In this document: in pieces, positions 10,629 to 22,200 of the stretch | Layout: each line of letters starts with the position of its first letter | Numbering within the stretch: the first letter of the stretch is position 1 | From: Phallusia fumigata | Taxonomy: Eukaryota > Chordata > Ascidiacea > Phlebobranchia > Ascidiidae | Direction: 5' to 3' | Assembly (NCBI GenBank): GCA_008931825.1 | Contig: QXVZ01028511.1 | Coordinates: 576-64,575 of the forward strand | Length of the DNA stretch: 64,000 nucleotides | Program-made: the position numbers and the translations under genes | Notes under the pieces: generated by a model | The model's input: the letters and a program-made list of their open reading frames with translations, nothing else | The model's database searches: none | Told to the model about the DNA's origin: nothing

Positions 10629-13600
10629 ATGGAAATGTCGCATCCACCCCCTGCCCATATACCACCAAACTCGCCCTCTGATCCATTAACTGATCGTCCC
10701 GAGATAGAACCAGAACCCAGAAATGGAAACGAGCAACGCAGGACCCTTGCGCAGTGTTTTGGAATTCTCGACACCGTTTTTAGTTTATTTGGGTATTTAC
10801 TACTTTTGGTTGGTTTTTGGGTATCCTCGTGGAAGGAGCAAGAGCCTCTCAGTATGTTTTATCTGGTCTTTGTGATCTTTCAACGAAGCGCGGCTGGAGT
10901 TGACCCATGTAAGTTGGTTCAGCGATCGAGGGTCAAATCCTAGAAAAACAAAATGCGAATTGACATAGTAACTTTACGCGTTGCAAATGTCATCGCTCAT
11001 CTTGTTACATTTGTGTGTAAGCTTATTGATGAAATTGGCATTTCGACGCTTTCGTATCGTTTCTCTCATACAAATAAGTACTTACAAACCTTTTTCGGGT
11101 TTCCAAATTGTCCACCTACACAAATGCGTGCTGTAATGCTCAAACAAGATAACTTTATCTTGTAGTGTTACAACAGTGTTACAGCATGACATACAAGTTA
11201 TTGCTTAACTCTGGCGCCCACTAAAAAGTCAACACACCATGTGATCTAACCTTACCTTCTTAACCGCAGTTATTCCTAAGGAGGACCAGATTGGATTCTC
11301 TGTGATCGGTATCACTTATTTTGTGTGTCTGGCTGTTTCCTTTTTTCTCCAATGGAGTCACTGTTGGAAAACTGGATTGACCATAAAGTTTGGCGCTGGT
11401 AATTTTGTGTCTGCACTTTGTAATTAAAATTGTATAAGTTTATCAACTTGCCCGTGTAGTTGGAGCACCAATACATGAAATAGAGACAATTGTCGAAACA
11501 GTGAAACTACTAAAGTATAACCGTTTTAAACTGACTGTTGAAGATACGCTTTAGAATTAATAGACAATCCTAACTGGATTTTACAAATCAATTTCTTTCA
11601 CGCACTTGCAATTTTGTATTCTACTATTACCCTACAGGTCTGATGATGACGTGTGCGGTTTTCTTTTATTGTTGTAAGCATGATTATTCGATCGCTGACG
11701 TCACTACCGCAATGGCTGTTGCATTTTTTTCTGGCTTGTGTACATGCTTCGCTGTTGCTTGCAGAGTCGCTTCGGTGAGTTATGGCCCCAAGGGTTACCT
11801 CACTAGACCCCGAAATGGGGAAATATTCCATGCACATTGTCTATGCACTTTTGATGTGAAATGTTTGGTGGATTTGGATGAAACTTTCACAGCTGGAAGA
11901 TATGGGCAAGGTGGTGTGCCATTAGTTGCGGGTAACCCCACAGTGGTTACCCCACTAGCCCCCTGAAATGGGTCAAATTATTAAACGATGTCCAAATTTG
12001 TTGAAATTCACACAGTTTGGAGAAAATGCCATTGTTGTGTATCGATTTTATTTTTTTAACCCATAACCCCAGCAGTTACCCCGCTAGCCCTCTAAAATGG
12101 GTTAAATTATTAAACAACGTTTGAATTTGATAAAATTTTCGCAGTTTGTAGAACATGCCATAGTGCATCGAATTAATAGTTTGACGCCATAGCCCCAGTG
12201 GTTACCTCGTTAGCCCCCTAAAATGGGTCAAATTATTAAACAATGTCCGAATTGGAGGAAATTTACACAGTTTGTAGAACATGCCATTGTGGTGCATCGA
12301 ATTATTAGGTTGACACCATAGCCCCAGTGGTTACCCCGCTAAAAGCCCCCTAAAATGGGTCAAATGATTAAACAATGTTCGAATAGATGAAATTTACACA
12401 GCTTGTAGAACATGTCATTGTGATGCATTGATTTCTTTGTTTGACCCCATAACCCCCACCCTGCTAGCCCCTAAAATGGATCAAATTAGTAAACAATGTC
12501 CGAAGTGGAGGAAACTTACACAGTTTGTAGAACTTGCCATTGCAGTGCACTGATTGCTTTGTTTATACCTATGGCCTGGACATATCCAGAAAAAAGCACA
12601 ATGTACAACTTTGCATGTGTGGGGACCCATGCGCTTCTGCCAGCAGAAACAATCATGTCATAAGTAGCGCTTGAATAGGAATATATCATCTTTTAAATAT
12701 AGGGTAATAGTGTATGTAGAATGTCTATATATGGTAAGCCACCCTTCTAGTTGTCTTAAACTCTTTGTCTTTCGCAAATATTGTGTTCTCTCCTGACAAA
12801 AACCTTTGACAAACGCTGCTGTTCTTTTGTTTGTTTGCCAGAGGTATGACGGCGAATTTGAGGGAGACCTTTTAACAAAATATGTTGTATCGTGGCATAC
12901 TTGTTTGGAGACTTGGACTGCTGTTTTTTTATTTTTGGCTTGGGCTGGTACGATCGCCACTGCGTCGGTTGAAGGATGGAACATCAATTCTACACGAGTG
13001 TGGAAGATAAGTAAGTGAAGTTTAAATTGAAATTAACCTTTATTGGACACATCAAATTGCAGTTTCTGTTAATTAGTGTGACGTTCACACTTCATATGCT
13101 ATACGCGTTCAAGAGCTTTTTTGAAATATAGCGACCTATAGGTATTTTTTAATTCAGATTGCAAATCACTTGACCAATAGGATACTCAATTCAGGAGTGT
13201 CCGAAATTCGGGCCGCAGCGGCTGTTTTGTGCCCCTCGGCTGTAGTTTCTTGGTAGTTGGCGAGACTAGTGCCCTGCACTGATCGATTTCTTCACGTAGG
13301 GAAAGCGGCTATTCAGGGAAATTCAACCGAAAGTGCTTAAACCAGGGGTGTCCAAACATTTCGTAATGAGGGCCAATTTAAATTGGGTTGCGCCCACGGG
13401 GCAGGGTTTTTTCCGAAGTTGTTAACCATACATCTTGTGCGCAAATATGGAGCTGCACAACGATCTTATTAGCTCTATTGAATTTGTGTTGCGTCAGTAC
13501 CATGTATTCTTCCTTCTTACCGGTAAATAAAGTTCCATGGAAAGCTTTTACGTAAAAAAGCGTATGTTCTTCAACCCAAAGGTTTAATTTAAATTTTGGC

Positions 13601-16600
13601 GGGTTATGTGGCATACAATTTAAAACTGGTTAAATGCTTTTTCTGAATAAAAAAACAACAACAAGAATTTTCGGACGAGGAAATTTTGGGTCGCGATGTA
13701 CTGAATTCGGTTGGTTTAAAATAAAATGTAAATTGGATTTGGGACTCGAATTTAAAAAAAACTTAAAGAATTTTACAGTTTGTTAAAGTTACCATGTTAA
13801 AGCTAATTGCTTCATTTTGGTGAATTTGAATCAACGATTTGATGATTTTCTACATTTTAGCGTCGCAGGAAAAAACAACCAAAGCATTTTCTGGACTTGT
13901 GATTACCAGTTTTTGCCTTTCGTTGGTGGGTTTTGTTCTTGCTCTGGTTAACATATGTTCCGCAACCAAACTAGAGGCTCTAAAGTGGAGTGACGACGGC
14001 TGTTGTCGGAACGCACCCTGTGGATCCAAAGTGGACTGGATCAGAAGAATTTACAAATTTATTTTATTCGTATCAGGTGAACACTATAAATTTTAAATAA
14101 GTTTTATGTCAACAAATTTACTGTCACTTTGATAGAAGGATAGGGCTGTGACGTTCAATTTGTTTTTGGTTATTTCACGACATTTTCGAAAATATTGTTT
14201 GCATTGTTTGTTTAATTTCATTAGACTACAGGTTGTTGACCATTAAAAAACAATATTTTTTACTACACACAGTCACTCTGTCATTGTAGCATAAAGTTTC
14301 TGTTTACAAAATAAGTGTTTTTGAGTTTGTGTTGGTTACTGATGAATAAACGCTGAATTTGGTGCAAGATAATGGGTACCAATTACACCATTAGATGAAA
14401 ATAGGCGTGAAAAAAGCTTTTAAGGAAACTGTTTGCAGGCGGGCTTTATCTCTTCGCCATATCTGCCTTTACCTTTGACATGTACAGAGGCATTGACGAC
14501 AACAAACTGACACCAGGCCCAGTGCTGTCAATTGGATGGACAACTGCAATTTGCTACGCAATCGCTTTTTGCCTACAGCTGGTTCTTATATTAAAGACGG
14601 CTTGTCCCGAAGAAAACGAAAAAGATTTGACCCGCTATGTAGTCTACATGATTGAGATCATTTTTCTCATTGCTGTGTTCTTTGTTCCCATTCGCCGAAA
14701 CTTGGAGCCGGTCAGCATGTTTTACAACGTATTCGGGTATCGGCCTTGCAACTCATCCACTGGTCAATGTAAGTGAACGAACTTATCCCGTTGACTAAGC
14801 TGATATGATTGATGCCAATGCAGGGGCGTAGCCAGGGGGGGAATGGCCCCTCCCAAATTTCAAAATTGTACATTGAAGTAGGTTACTCCTGAAAAAAATC
14901 CTCAAGTTTTACATTAAGTTGGGTTACTTGCCCCCCCTCAAAATTTTGGGCTGGCTACGCTATTGTGCCAACGCCAAGTCAAGTCCTGGTTCAAGCCTGT
15001 AGCTGTAAACCTAACTTTTCGACGACTGTAGGTGTAAACCCAGTCTTTTTTATCTCACACAAAAATGGTATTGTATGGAAAAAATAGAAAGCAATTTTAG
15101 GTGTTTACTTTCTTGACATTTAATTTTTTGGTAAGATATTCTTCTTGCGCCGAAACGTATGACCAGCGGCGTGGGATGGTTTTACTTTGTAACCAGACTG
15201 GTTCTGGTATTTTGTGCTTCAATTACGAACATTTGTTTAAACAATCAAAATCAAGCGGAGGCGGAGGTAAGCTGGACTTAACGGCCTACTAAAAATGACA
15301 AGGTCTGATTTTTAAACGAGACAAACGTCTTTTTGCGCTAAAGCAGGGGTGCCCTTCCCGCGGTCCGCGGGCCACATGTTCCCGTGGAGAGGTTTCATGT
15401 GACCGCGAGGAATTTTAAAAATCAAACTTGCATAACTAACTAAATTCCCGACAGAATTCCAGCAAATGTTTACCAAATTTTCGTAATTTTTTACCAGAAA
15501 ATTTTTCAAAACAATGTTAAGCACTCTGGATCTCTGTGCCAAATTTTGAATCCAAGTACTCTGTGACTTATTTTGGCACCACAACAAATGGCATTGCTTC
15601 CACAAAATCACGTTTTATTGAGAGCAGTAAAACAACTTGCCAGCTAAGTTTTAATTGTTAGCAGTAAACTTGCTTCTCTATTTTTATAATTGTTATGCAA
15701 AGGGATATAACACATGTGTCACGTTCCGTTTTCACGGGTACGCTAAAGATGGGTCTGACTATTGTAAGCTCCTTAACAGCAACGCACTCGTACTCTGATC
15801 AGCAACAAACCTTTTTCCTACACCTTTATTGTCTTATTCAAATAGAATTGAAATACACACAATATGATTACTTACAGACGCAGTGATCGATTATAAACTA
15901 AACCACTACACCGAACTACAATTTGTAACTACATATACGCTGAATGCGGTTACGTGTAAACTTTTACAAGCGCGAGTTTGTACTAAAATGAATTCTTTTA
16001 GGAAACAGAGGGCTACTTGTATCGTCTGGGTAACAATGACTGGGGTCAAAGCTTTAACTATGCTGGACCTTTTTCCCAGGAATGCAATAATGGTGGCTGC
16101 AGCGAGTATCGGGCGACGCAATAAAACTGGCACATTAAGGACCAAACCAAAACGAATGAGGGCGCGAAGCGGCCATTTGCATCAAAAGATTTGATATGCA
16201 CAGTAAAAGATATCGTCGCATGAGAATTTGAGGATTTTGTCTATTTTTGGACCAATTTAAAGTGAAAACCTAAATACAAAATTCGATTCGTTAAGTGGCC
16301 CGTGAAATGATTTGCAAAACGCATGTGGCCCTTCGGGCAAAAAGGTTGGACACCCCTGCGCTAAAGGCTTCAAGTAGTTTGGCATGAACAGTTATGTGCT
16401 TATGATATAAATCTGTATGAAGTAGAACGTGTATTTAAAAAACGCTATTTAAACCGTAAATGGGATTTTTGCATCAGATTTATTTACATGCAACCCAGTG
16501 TTACAATTGAATCCTCTGTTTTGTTCCAGAACCGACTTACTTACGGCATATGGATTCAACGCTGTTTTGCAAGTGCTAAATTAGGCCTAGGTTAGTTAAA

Positions 16601-18739
16601 GATTTTTTATAATGGTAACTGTAAAACGCCATGGGACTTCTATGTGGAGCTGCTGAAAGTTTTGAAGCTCTAAAACTTATAGCGGACATTTTTTTAAAAC
16701 GGTTTTGTGATGAGCAGTTGACATCGCTGATGAAAATAGATAAATTCTTGTGTATTTTTTAGGTTGCGTCTTGTTTATGTGCACATGTGTGTATTGGGGT
16801 GTTTACAACAATCAAGACGTTACCGATATGACGATGGTGCTTGTGTGTCTGATATTTGCCTCGTGTGCGGTGGTGGCCGGAGCGTTTGTAGAACTTGGAC
16901 AGGTAAAGCGGAAAATAGTAGCTAGCAACCCAACCGCCGATCCTAGACAGCTGGCTAGCAACCCAACCGCCGATCCCAACCAAAATGAGGAAAACATTGG
17001 TGCAAAATTTCAGAAATACATGACAGAATGGAGCAAAACCCCCGACGCTACCGCCGTGGTTTTTCTGCTATTGGGTACAATTTTCCATATTTTGTCTGTC
17101 ACGCTTCCAGGTTGGAAAAGGCGACCCTTGTTTGTCGGAATGTCGGTTTACAATCAAACAACAGTTGGGAAGTTCTGTAAGTTCTGTAAGCATAGAGTTT
17201 ACACGAAAAGGTGGTGCGTATACTAAAACGTCGATTCCTCTTTCGTTTTGGATCTGTTTGCTGAGCCGTTTAAGTTTAAACCTAACAAAAGTCGGAAATG
17301 ATTTAAAGTGCAATTTTCGTATAACTTGTGTACCCCGGGGAACATCTTTACCAAGTAGCAACTTGTAACTGCTGTGTGCCTATAGTCTTTTTTAGCTAAT
17401 TTTCTCCATCTTTAGTGGTATGTTTGGAAAATGTTTTCGATGGCTTTCAATGGCGGTTTTGGTGTTTTCAACCAACACTTCTGTCCTAACTTTTGGGCTA
17501 GAAGCTTTTACTTTTCCTATGACTGTTGGACTTTAATTCAATTCAGCCTGTTTACGTAGTACTATTTGAATAGAGGATATAACCTTGATAATAATTAAGT
17601 TAAACATTTTAACGACAAACGCAGTGGACCATGTATCTTGAACGGCAAGTCAAGCAAATCGAACCGTTTTATGCCAAATGCGCAGCAGGCAAAGTCATGC
17701 AGCTTCTACTCGGCCTTGGGAAATTGCAAATCGAGTTTAAATGACTGCCCCGAGCTTCTGAAACTCTATGAACTTAATCGACTAACAAGTTTACTGTTTT
17801 GCAGGGGAACATTGTCATTCCATGAATGCTTATTCAACGGTGGTTTTGTTTGTATCATTTCCATTTCTCGGTGTATTCGTGATAGCTGGGCTGGCTTCAG
17901 TTATATCCAGTCGCTTTGTCACATGCCCAAAGCCACTTATATTTGTCACTAAAACATGTTCTCTTCTGGGTGGTAAGAAGAATTTGTTTGCTTATTTGTT
18001 TTTCTTTGAAAAAAACTACACTTTACTGCAGCGTAGTAATTTGACAAAGCCTCAATACCGTTTGAACAGTGCAACGTATCACTAAACCGTGGTTCAAACG
18101 TTTTGTATTTAAATTTCCTAGAAAGTGACTTACTTTTTGTCGTCACGCAAGAAATTAGCTGAAGTAACCAACCGAATAATGAAATAACTTTTTCTGATAT
18201 AAAATTTTACCATTTTAATGCAGGATTAATTCCCATTTTACACATACACATCGACATATTATAGGTTACAACTTTTTTCTTGAACACTCTACTGCATGCG
18301 ACGGGCCGTCAATAAATTATCAATAAGTTACAACTAAAATAATTTAACATTTAAGCTAATTACCTCCTTACCTAAACTGCCTTTTCATCTTTTGCTTTTT
18401 TCATCAAGGTTTCTGCAAAACTTATCTCTTTAAAAAAATGAGCAAAATTAAGAAAAAATCATCTAATTCCGTCTTCCAGGTTGCGTGTTCAGTTTCGCCA
18501 CAGCTGCATTAAACTTGGACATTTCCACTGGTGTTGACGCCGGCACGTGGTCAAAGGACGCTCCCTACTACTGCTCTTTAGTAGCCACCGGCTTCTACTG
18601 TTTGGGATTTTTTCTAGCTTTTTTGCTCGAATTTTGGAAGAAAATGCGCAAAGTTTATGAAAAATTTTTTCAGAATGTGTATAAATGCTTGACTTGCCGT
18701 GCTGCTGACGATAACGCACGTGACGAAGTTAATCCTTGA
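10629..18739 (+). CDS. Polytopic membrane protein with four claudin/PMP22-like 4-TM units
   Basis: I do not recognise a named gene. Exons: 10629-10908, 11270-11398, 11638-11774, 12842-13010, 13861-14076, 14439-14768, 15136-15266, 16763-17210 (or -17176), 17625-17734, 17805-17972 and 18480-18739; about 790 residues. A Pro-rich N-terminus (HPPPAHIPPNSPSDP) leads into a hydrophobic helix. The pattern then recurs four times: a helix ending in a long loop often starting with Trp (VSSWKEQEPLSMFY, VEGWNINSTRVW, NLEPVSMFYNVF, LPGWKRRPLFVG), a second helix, then two helices split by a short loop. That is claudin/PMP22 topology, giving about 16 helices. Loop cysteines, NxS/T sites and a Gly at each helix-3 junction recur, as do intron positions. 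The C-terminus is basic and cysteine-bearing (KKMRKVYEKF, YKCLTC). The joins 15266/16763 and 17210/17625 are uncertain. Family assignment is by topology only. Confidence 0.78.
11800..12560 (+). repeat. About 127-bp tandem array in an intron of the 4x4-TM gene
   Basis: Five units begin near 11928, 12062, 12187, 12314 and 12442, each with CCCCAGTGGTTACC, TAAAATGGGTCAAATTATT and ACACAGTTTGTAGAACATG. A decayed unit lies at about 11795-11925. Spacing is 125-134 bp. The array runs into the 3' end of the dispersed element at 12590-12752. Confidence 0.9.
12590..12752 (+). mobile_element. 3' end of the dispersed repeat family, third copy
   Basis: GTGTGGGGACCCATGCG, GCAGAAACAATCATGT and the terminal GCCACCCTTCTAGTT match the ends of the two copies in CSTF2 intron 4 (near 5388 and 6505). 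Here the part upstream of the common 3' end is a 127-bp array instead of the 305-bp array. Confidence 0.75.
13192..13640 (+). mobile_element. hAT-like termini and degraded repeat, copy 2
   Basis: Two hAT-type ends occur in the intron between 13010 and 13861: CAGGAGTGTCCGAAATTCGG at 13192 and CAGGGGTGTCCAAAC at 13343. The sequence after the second aligns with 7008-7340. No matching right terminus or target duplication was found, so these are old or truncated copies. Confidence 0.55.
14821..14965. mobile_element. 145-bp hAT-like MITE (GCGTAGCCAG family), copy 1
   Basis: Left end CAGGGGCGTAGCCAG and right end CTGGCTACGCTATTG are imperfect inverted repeats. The flanks TGCCAATG (14813-14820) and TGCCAACG (14966-14973) are an 8-bp target duplication with one mismatch. 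Same family as 37936-38099. It lies in the intron after exon 14439-14768. Confidence 0.75.
15344..16358. mobile_element. Nonautonomous 1.0-kb hAT element with perfect 8-bp target duplication
   Basis: The left terminus CAGGGGTGCCCTTCCCG and right terminus GGTTGGACACCCCTG are imperfect inverted repeats of hAT type, with the GGTCCGCGGGCCACATG / CATGTGGCCCTTCGGGC subterminal pairing common in that superfamily. The 8-bp duplication CGCTAAAG is exact on both sides (15336-15343 and 16359-16366), so both ends are well defined. No transposase frame was seen. The interior instead holds an exon-like open frame (16002-16124). The element sits in an intron of the 4x4-TM gene and is probably fairly young given the intact duplication. 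Confidence 0.88.
16002..16124 (+). other. Exon-like frame inside the hAT element
   Basis: After a plausible acceptor (AATTCTTTTAG) an open frame of 40 codons ends in TAA. It reads ETEGYLYRLGNNDWG, then FNYAGPFSQECNNGGC, then SEYRATQ. The composition (Asn, Gly, Tyr, paired Cys) looks like an extracellular terminal exon more than random sequence. I do not recognise the family. It may be captured host sequence, or chance. Confidence 0.3.
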
Positions 18740-19176
18740 AGCCAAAGCCGACAATCCAGGTGTGCGGACAATGGGCATGATGGGACGAGAAATGTACAGT
18801 ATAAATATTAGAAATGATTAACTTCCAGGTCCAATTACAAAGTCTATAAAATTAGAGCATGATTTCAATGCATCTTCTCAACCTCACAAAAAATCGTTGT
18901 TTTTAAAATGAAACGATTTTTTCTAATCAGATATTGAGGCACTGCGAATTTGTAGGTAACTGTATGTTAGTCACGTTTACTATTTTGACACCTCATTGAG
19001 GTCCCTGTTTGAACAATATAAAAACATTTTGATCCCGAAAGCAACAATACTGTGCCTGACCAACGAGACACTATATAAACTAATCCCAGTAGCATATAAG
19101 TTTGATTTTGTACATACATTTATAGTCCCGTTTTGGTGATTTACTGGCGCAGATTTGGTTTCGTTCTTGTCTTTGC

Positions 19177-19182
19177 AATAAA
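19177..19182 (+). terminator. Candidate poly(A) signal of the 4x4-TM gene
   Basis: AATAAA lies 438 nt after the stop at 18739 and is followed by a T-rich stretch. No closer canonical hexamer was noticed. Confidence 0.45.
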
Positions 19183-19202
19183 GTTTGTAAATATATCTCA
19201 CT

Positions 19203-22200
19203 TTTTTTTCCGCATCCCATCAACGGTGGTCATTTACACATCCTCCCCACAGCAAATTATACACAAATCGAAGTTTGTACGGCGCCAAGTTTCATGCTAA
19301 TTTATCAGAGGGCCAGCAGGAGCAAAATATATCTTGTGAACATTCCCAACGACGGGTAAGGGTTGATAGTCATTAAACAAGCATTGAAGAACTTGTTAGG
19401 GCAAGTACTACACCTGTTGGAGCAACGAAGTGCTACAGTTATTAGAGCGAAGAAGTATTACACTTGTTAGACCAACACAGTACTGCACGTCACAGGTCCA
19501 GAGCTAGAACCAAGGAAGGGGATACAGCGTTTTGTGCCTTCCAAGCACGTTGCCGCGTCTTGTAGTCAACAATTTTAAGGGATAGTTTTTGATGTCCCAA
19601 GTAAATGACGCATGTTTCTCATGTTAAGGTCTCCTTTCAATGCATGTGGAAAAAAAAGAAATAACAAGCAAATCACCCCGTTTACATGAAATTCTTGAAA
19701 GTCACTTCCATGCAACAATTGCCGCGACAAGTGAATTTGTAACCTGCAGGTTCGATGGGGGAATTACTGCCGAGCGTAAGTCTCTTTACTATCTTATCGC
19801 ATGCGTTCAACAATAGTTTGGTGAGTGATAAGTTTATCTTTATAAACCGTCTTGATTTCATTATGTACAAAAATATACGTAGAAAATCTTGTCTTTTTCG
19901 AAACGTAAAATCCTTTGGGTGGCGCATTAGAGCATGTTTTGTTCTGTTTTGTTGTTCAGTTCTTGTTGCAAGAAACACAAGGTGTTACTGGTGTTTATAG
20001 TACTTAAATTGTAAATATCGCTTGGTCATTGTTTAATCTTGGGAAACCACCTGGTATGGATATTTAGTTGAGAGCCTTACCACTGAAATTCGGCGAGCAG
20101 TACGAGCTTTAACATTGATATTGAAACAAAACCTTTCCTTTCAAACATAAAAACATAAAGCAGATTTGCTAATTGAAAATAAACCTCACATAAACGCTAC
20201 GAAACGTGGAAATAATACTTCAAAACAGTTCTCCATTCCATTCCTCCATTCCTGGTTTGGGCGCTAAATAGTGGCCTAAAATAGCTCCAGCGACCTTGCG
20301 TGCTTCTCTCTGACCGCAAAGTGTTGTAATAAACACGATGGATTTCCAGTGGCGTGTGTGGTCAACAAACAAGCAGCATTTCACCGCCATCCAAGCACAA
20401 AATCACCGCAAAACTTGGCATGTTTTCACGACAAACCGTCTATTATCCCGAACAAGGGCTTCGGGCGCCAAAAATGCTGGTGTCTATTAGATCTCACATG
20501 TGTGTAGGGTCTAAACCTGGCCCTGGAGGTCGATCCGATAGTGAACGTCTCATTCCTACACACCTGCTCTATAAACCCCTACACTGAAGCCATAAATTCG
20601 TTATTACTATCTTGCTGTGAGGAACGATATTACCGAGAATGAGATATGAAGTGAGGTTGCCGAGGGTGTTACTTATTACGAACACGCGAGCATAATTTGT
20701 TTTTTGCCTGCGTTATTTGATATCGTGGGAACGACCACGTTTAAACCTAGATCACGTGACCCGAAGGACATCCTTTGAAGGGTGATAAGACTCGGCTGCA
20801 TCGACTTTTTTAGGATTTAATAAAAAAAACATCGTAGCAGAAATAAATTGTTTTAGTGGTTTGTAGTACCCTATAGCTCTGGATTATATTAGTTTCTATT
20901 TTACAATCGATACCGAATTCCAAATCTTGTACGCATGTTTAGGGTTCGAGTAGTTTAGTTTATTCATAGTGACAGTATTGTCTGCGGGACGGGAATTGAT
21001 TTACGGTTCTTCCTTGGACTAAACTTTGTCCAAGAAAAAATGTTTGTGGCATGCAAAGAAAGTTTAATAATGTCGCATCAAAGGTGTGCTTGGCCGTTTT
21101 TCGACTTACAAGGTTCCCGTTATTTACAGAAATTGGGCGTTCACCAATAAACCTGGCCAAACAAACACGAAACTACAACTACACACACCTTAATTTGCCG
21201 CCACGCGGTACCAAGAGCTTGTAACCGTAGCGGCGCCATAGGGACAAAACCAAAACCGTTTCAAATGAAATCATATTTACGGGCCGCTGCTTGGTATAAG
21301 CCTGGCGCACGCAAAAAGTTGAAGTCGCAATTTTGCAAACTTCAAAGGGCTGGCGTCGCTTATTTGGTAGCAATTGAATGGCTTGCGTACGCAGTGGGGA
21401 TTCAGATGCTTTGTGGTATCGTCGTAAAATTGATTTCGGCAACCGACCGATGGCTGTTGTTGTTCGGAGAGTATTTATGGATTGGTTGTTAGGCGTGGGT
21501 TTGATTTGTGGTATTGAATGTGAACATATGGGATGATTTACTACTTCTAATTTTAATTGCTTCATCAAAAAAAGGGCAAGTCTTCATAACAAACGCATCA
21601 ATTGTGCCCTGGGTGACAAGCGGTTAAAAATGTTCTGTCGCCCGTGCAAAACTCGTTTTCTCAATTATATAATTTTGTTTTCTCAATTTCCCACATCCAG
21701 TGTTCACTCGTGTTTGTTTAAGGTTTTTAGTTTTTTATGAAGGTGGAATTTTACTAAGGGGGGGTTAAATTTATTACATAGAAATCGACTCGAATTTTTT
21801 TAATTAAATTTCGTCACCGATTTTGCGCTAATTTATATGCGAGGCCGAAATGCCGATTGGGAGCAGCCGGAGTTTGTGAATGGTGCGACAGGTAGATAAC
21901 TGTTTATTACGCAGCACGCAACATGTTCTCGCATGACCAGTTACAAGCTGCGCCACCCCTAAACACGATCCTACTCGAATCCTTTTATTAACAGCGGTAT
22001 CCCTTTCCTTCCTTCCATGTATATGAACATGCTGAGCATTGCGTGCGAGGCCTAAGACCCGATCCGCCCCAAAATATAGCGTTTAGAACATTTTGTACGC
22101 GGGGCGCGAGCGCGTGTTTCAGGGAAGGGAAGCGGGGCGGCGGTCTACGTCACGCAGTAATCCAGTCATTATCGGTCACGTGCGCAAGTGAGGTGGTAAA

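Noticed and set aside
10895-10945. Possible tRNA-like T-arm (GGGTCAAATCC)
   Set aside because: No matching acceptor stem, D-arm or anticodon arm can be drawn around it, and it follows directly on an exon donor.
17405-17540. Possible extra exon of the membrane gene (frame GMFGKCFRWLSMAV)
   Set aside because: It has an acceptor and a hydrophobic run but ends in a stop soon after, and skipping it gives a better in-frame join to the exon at 17625.
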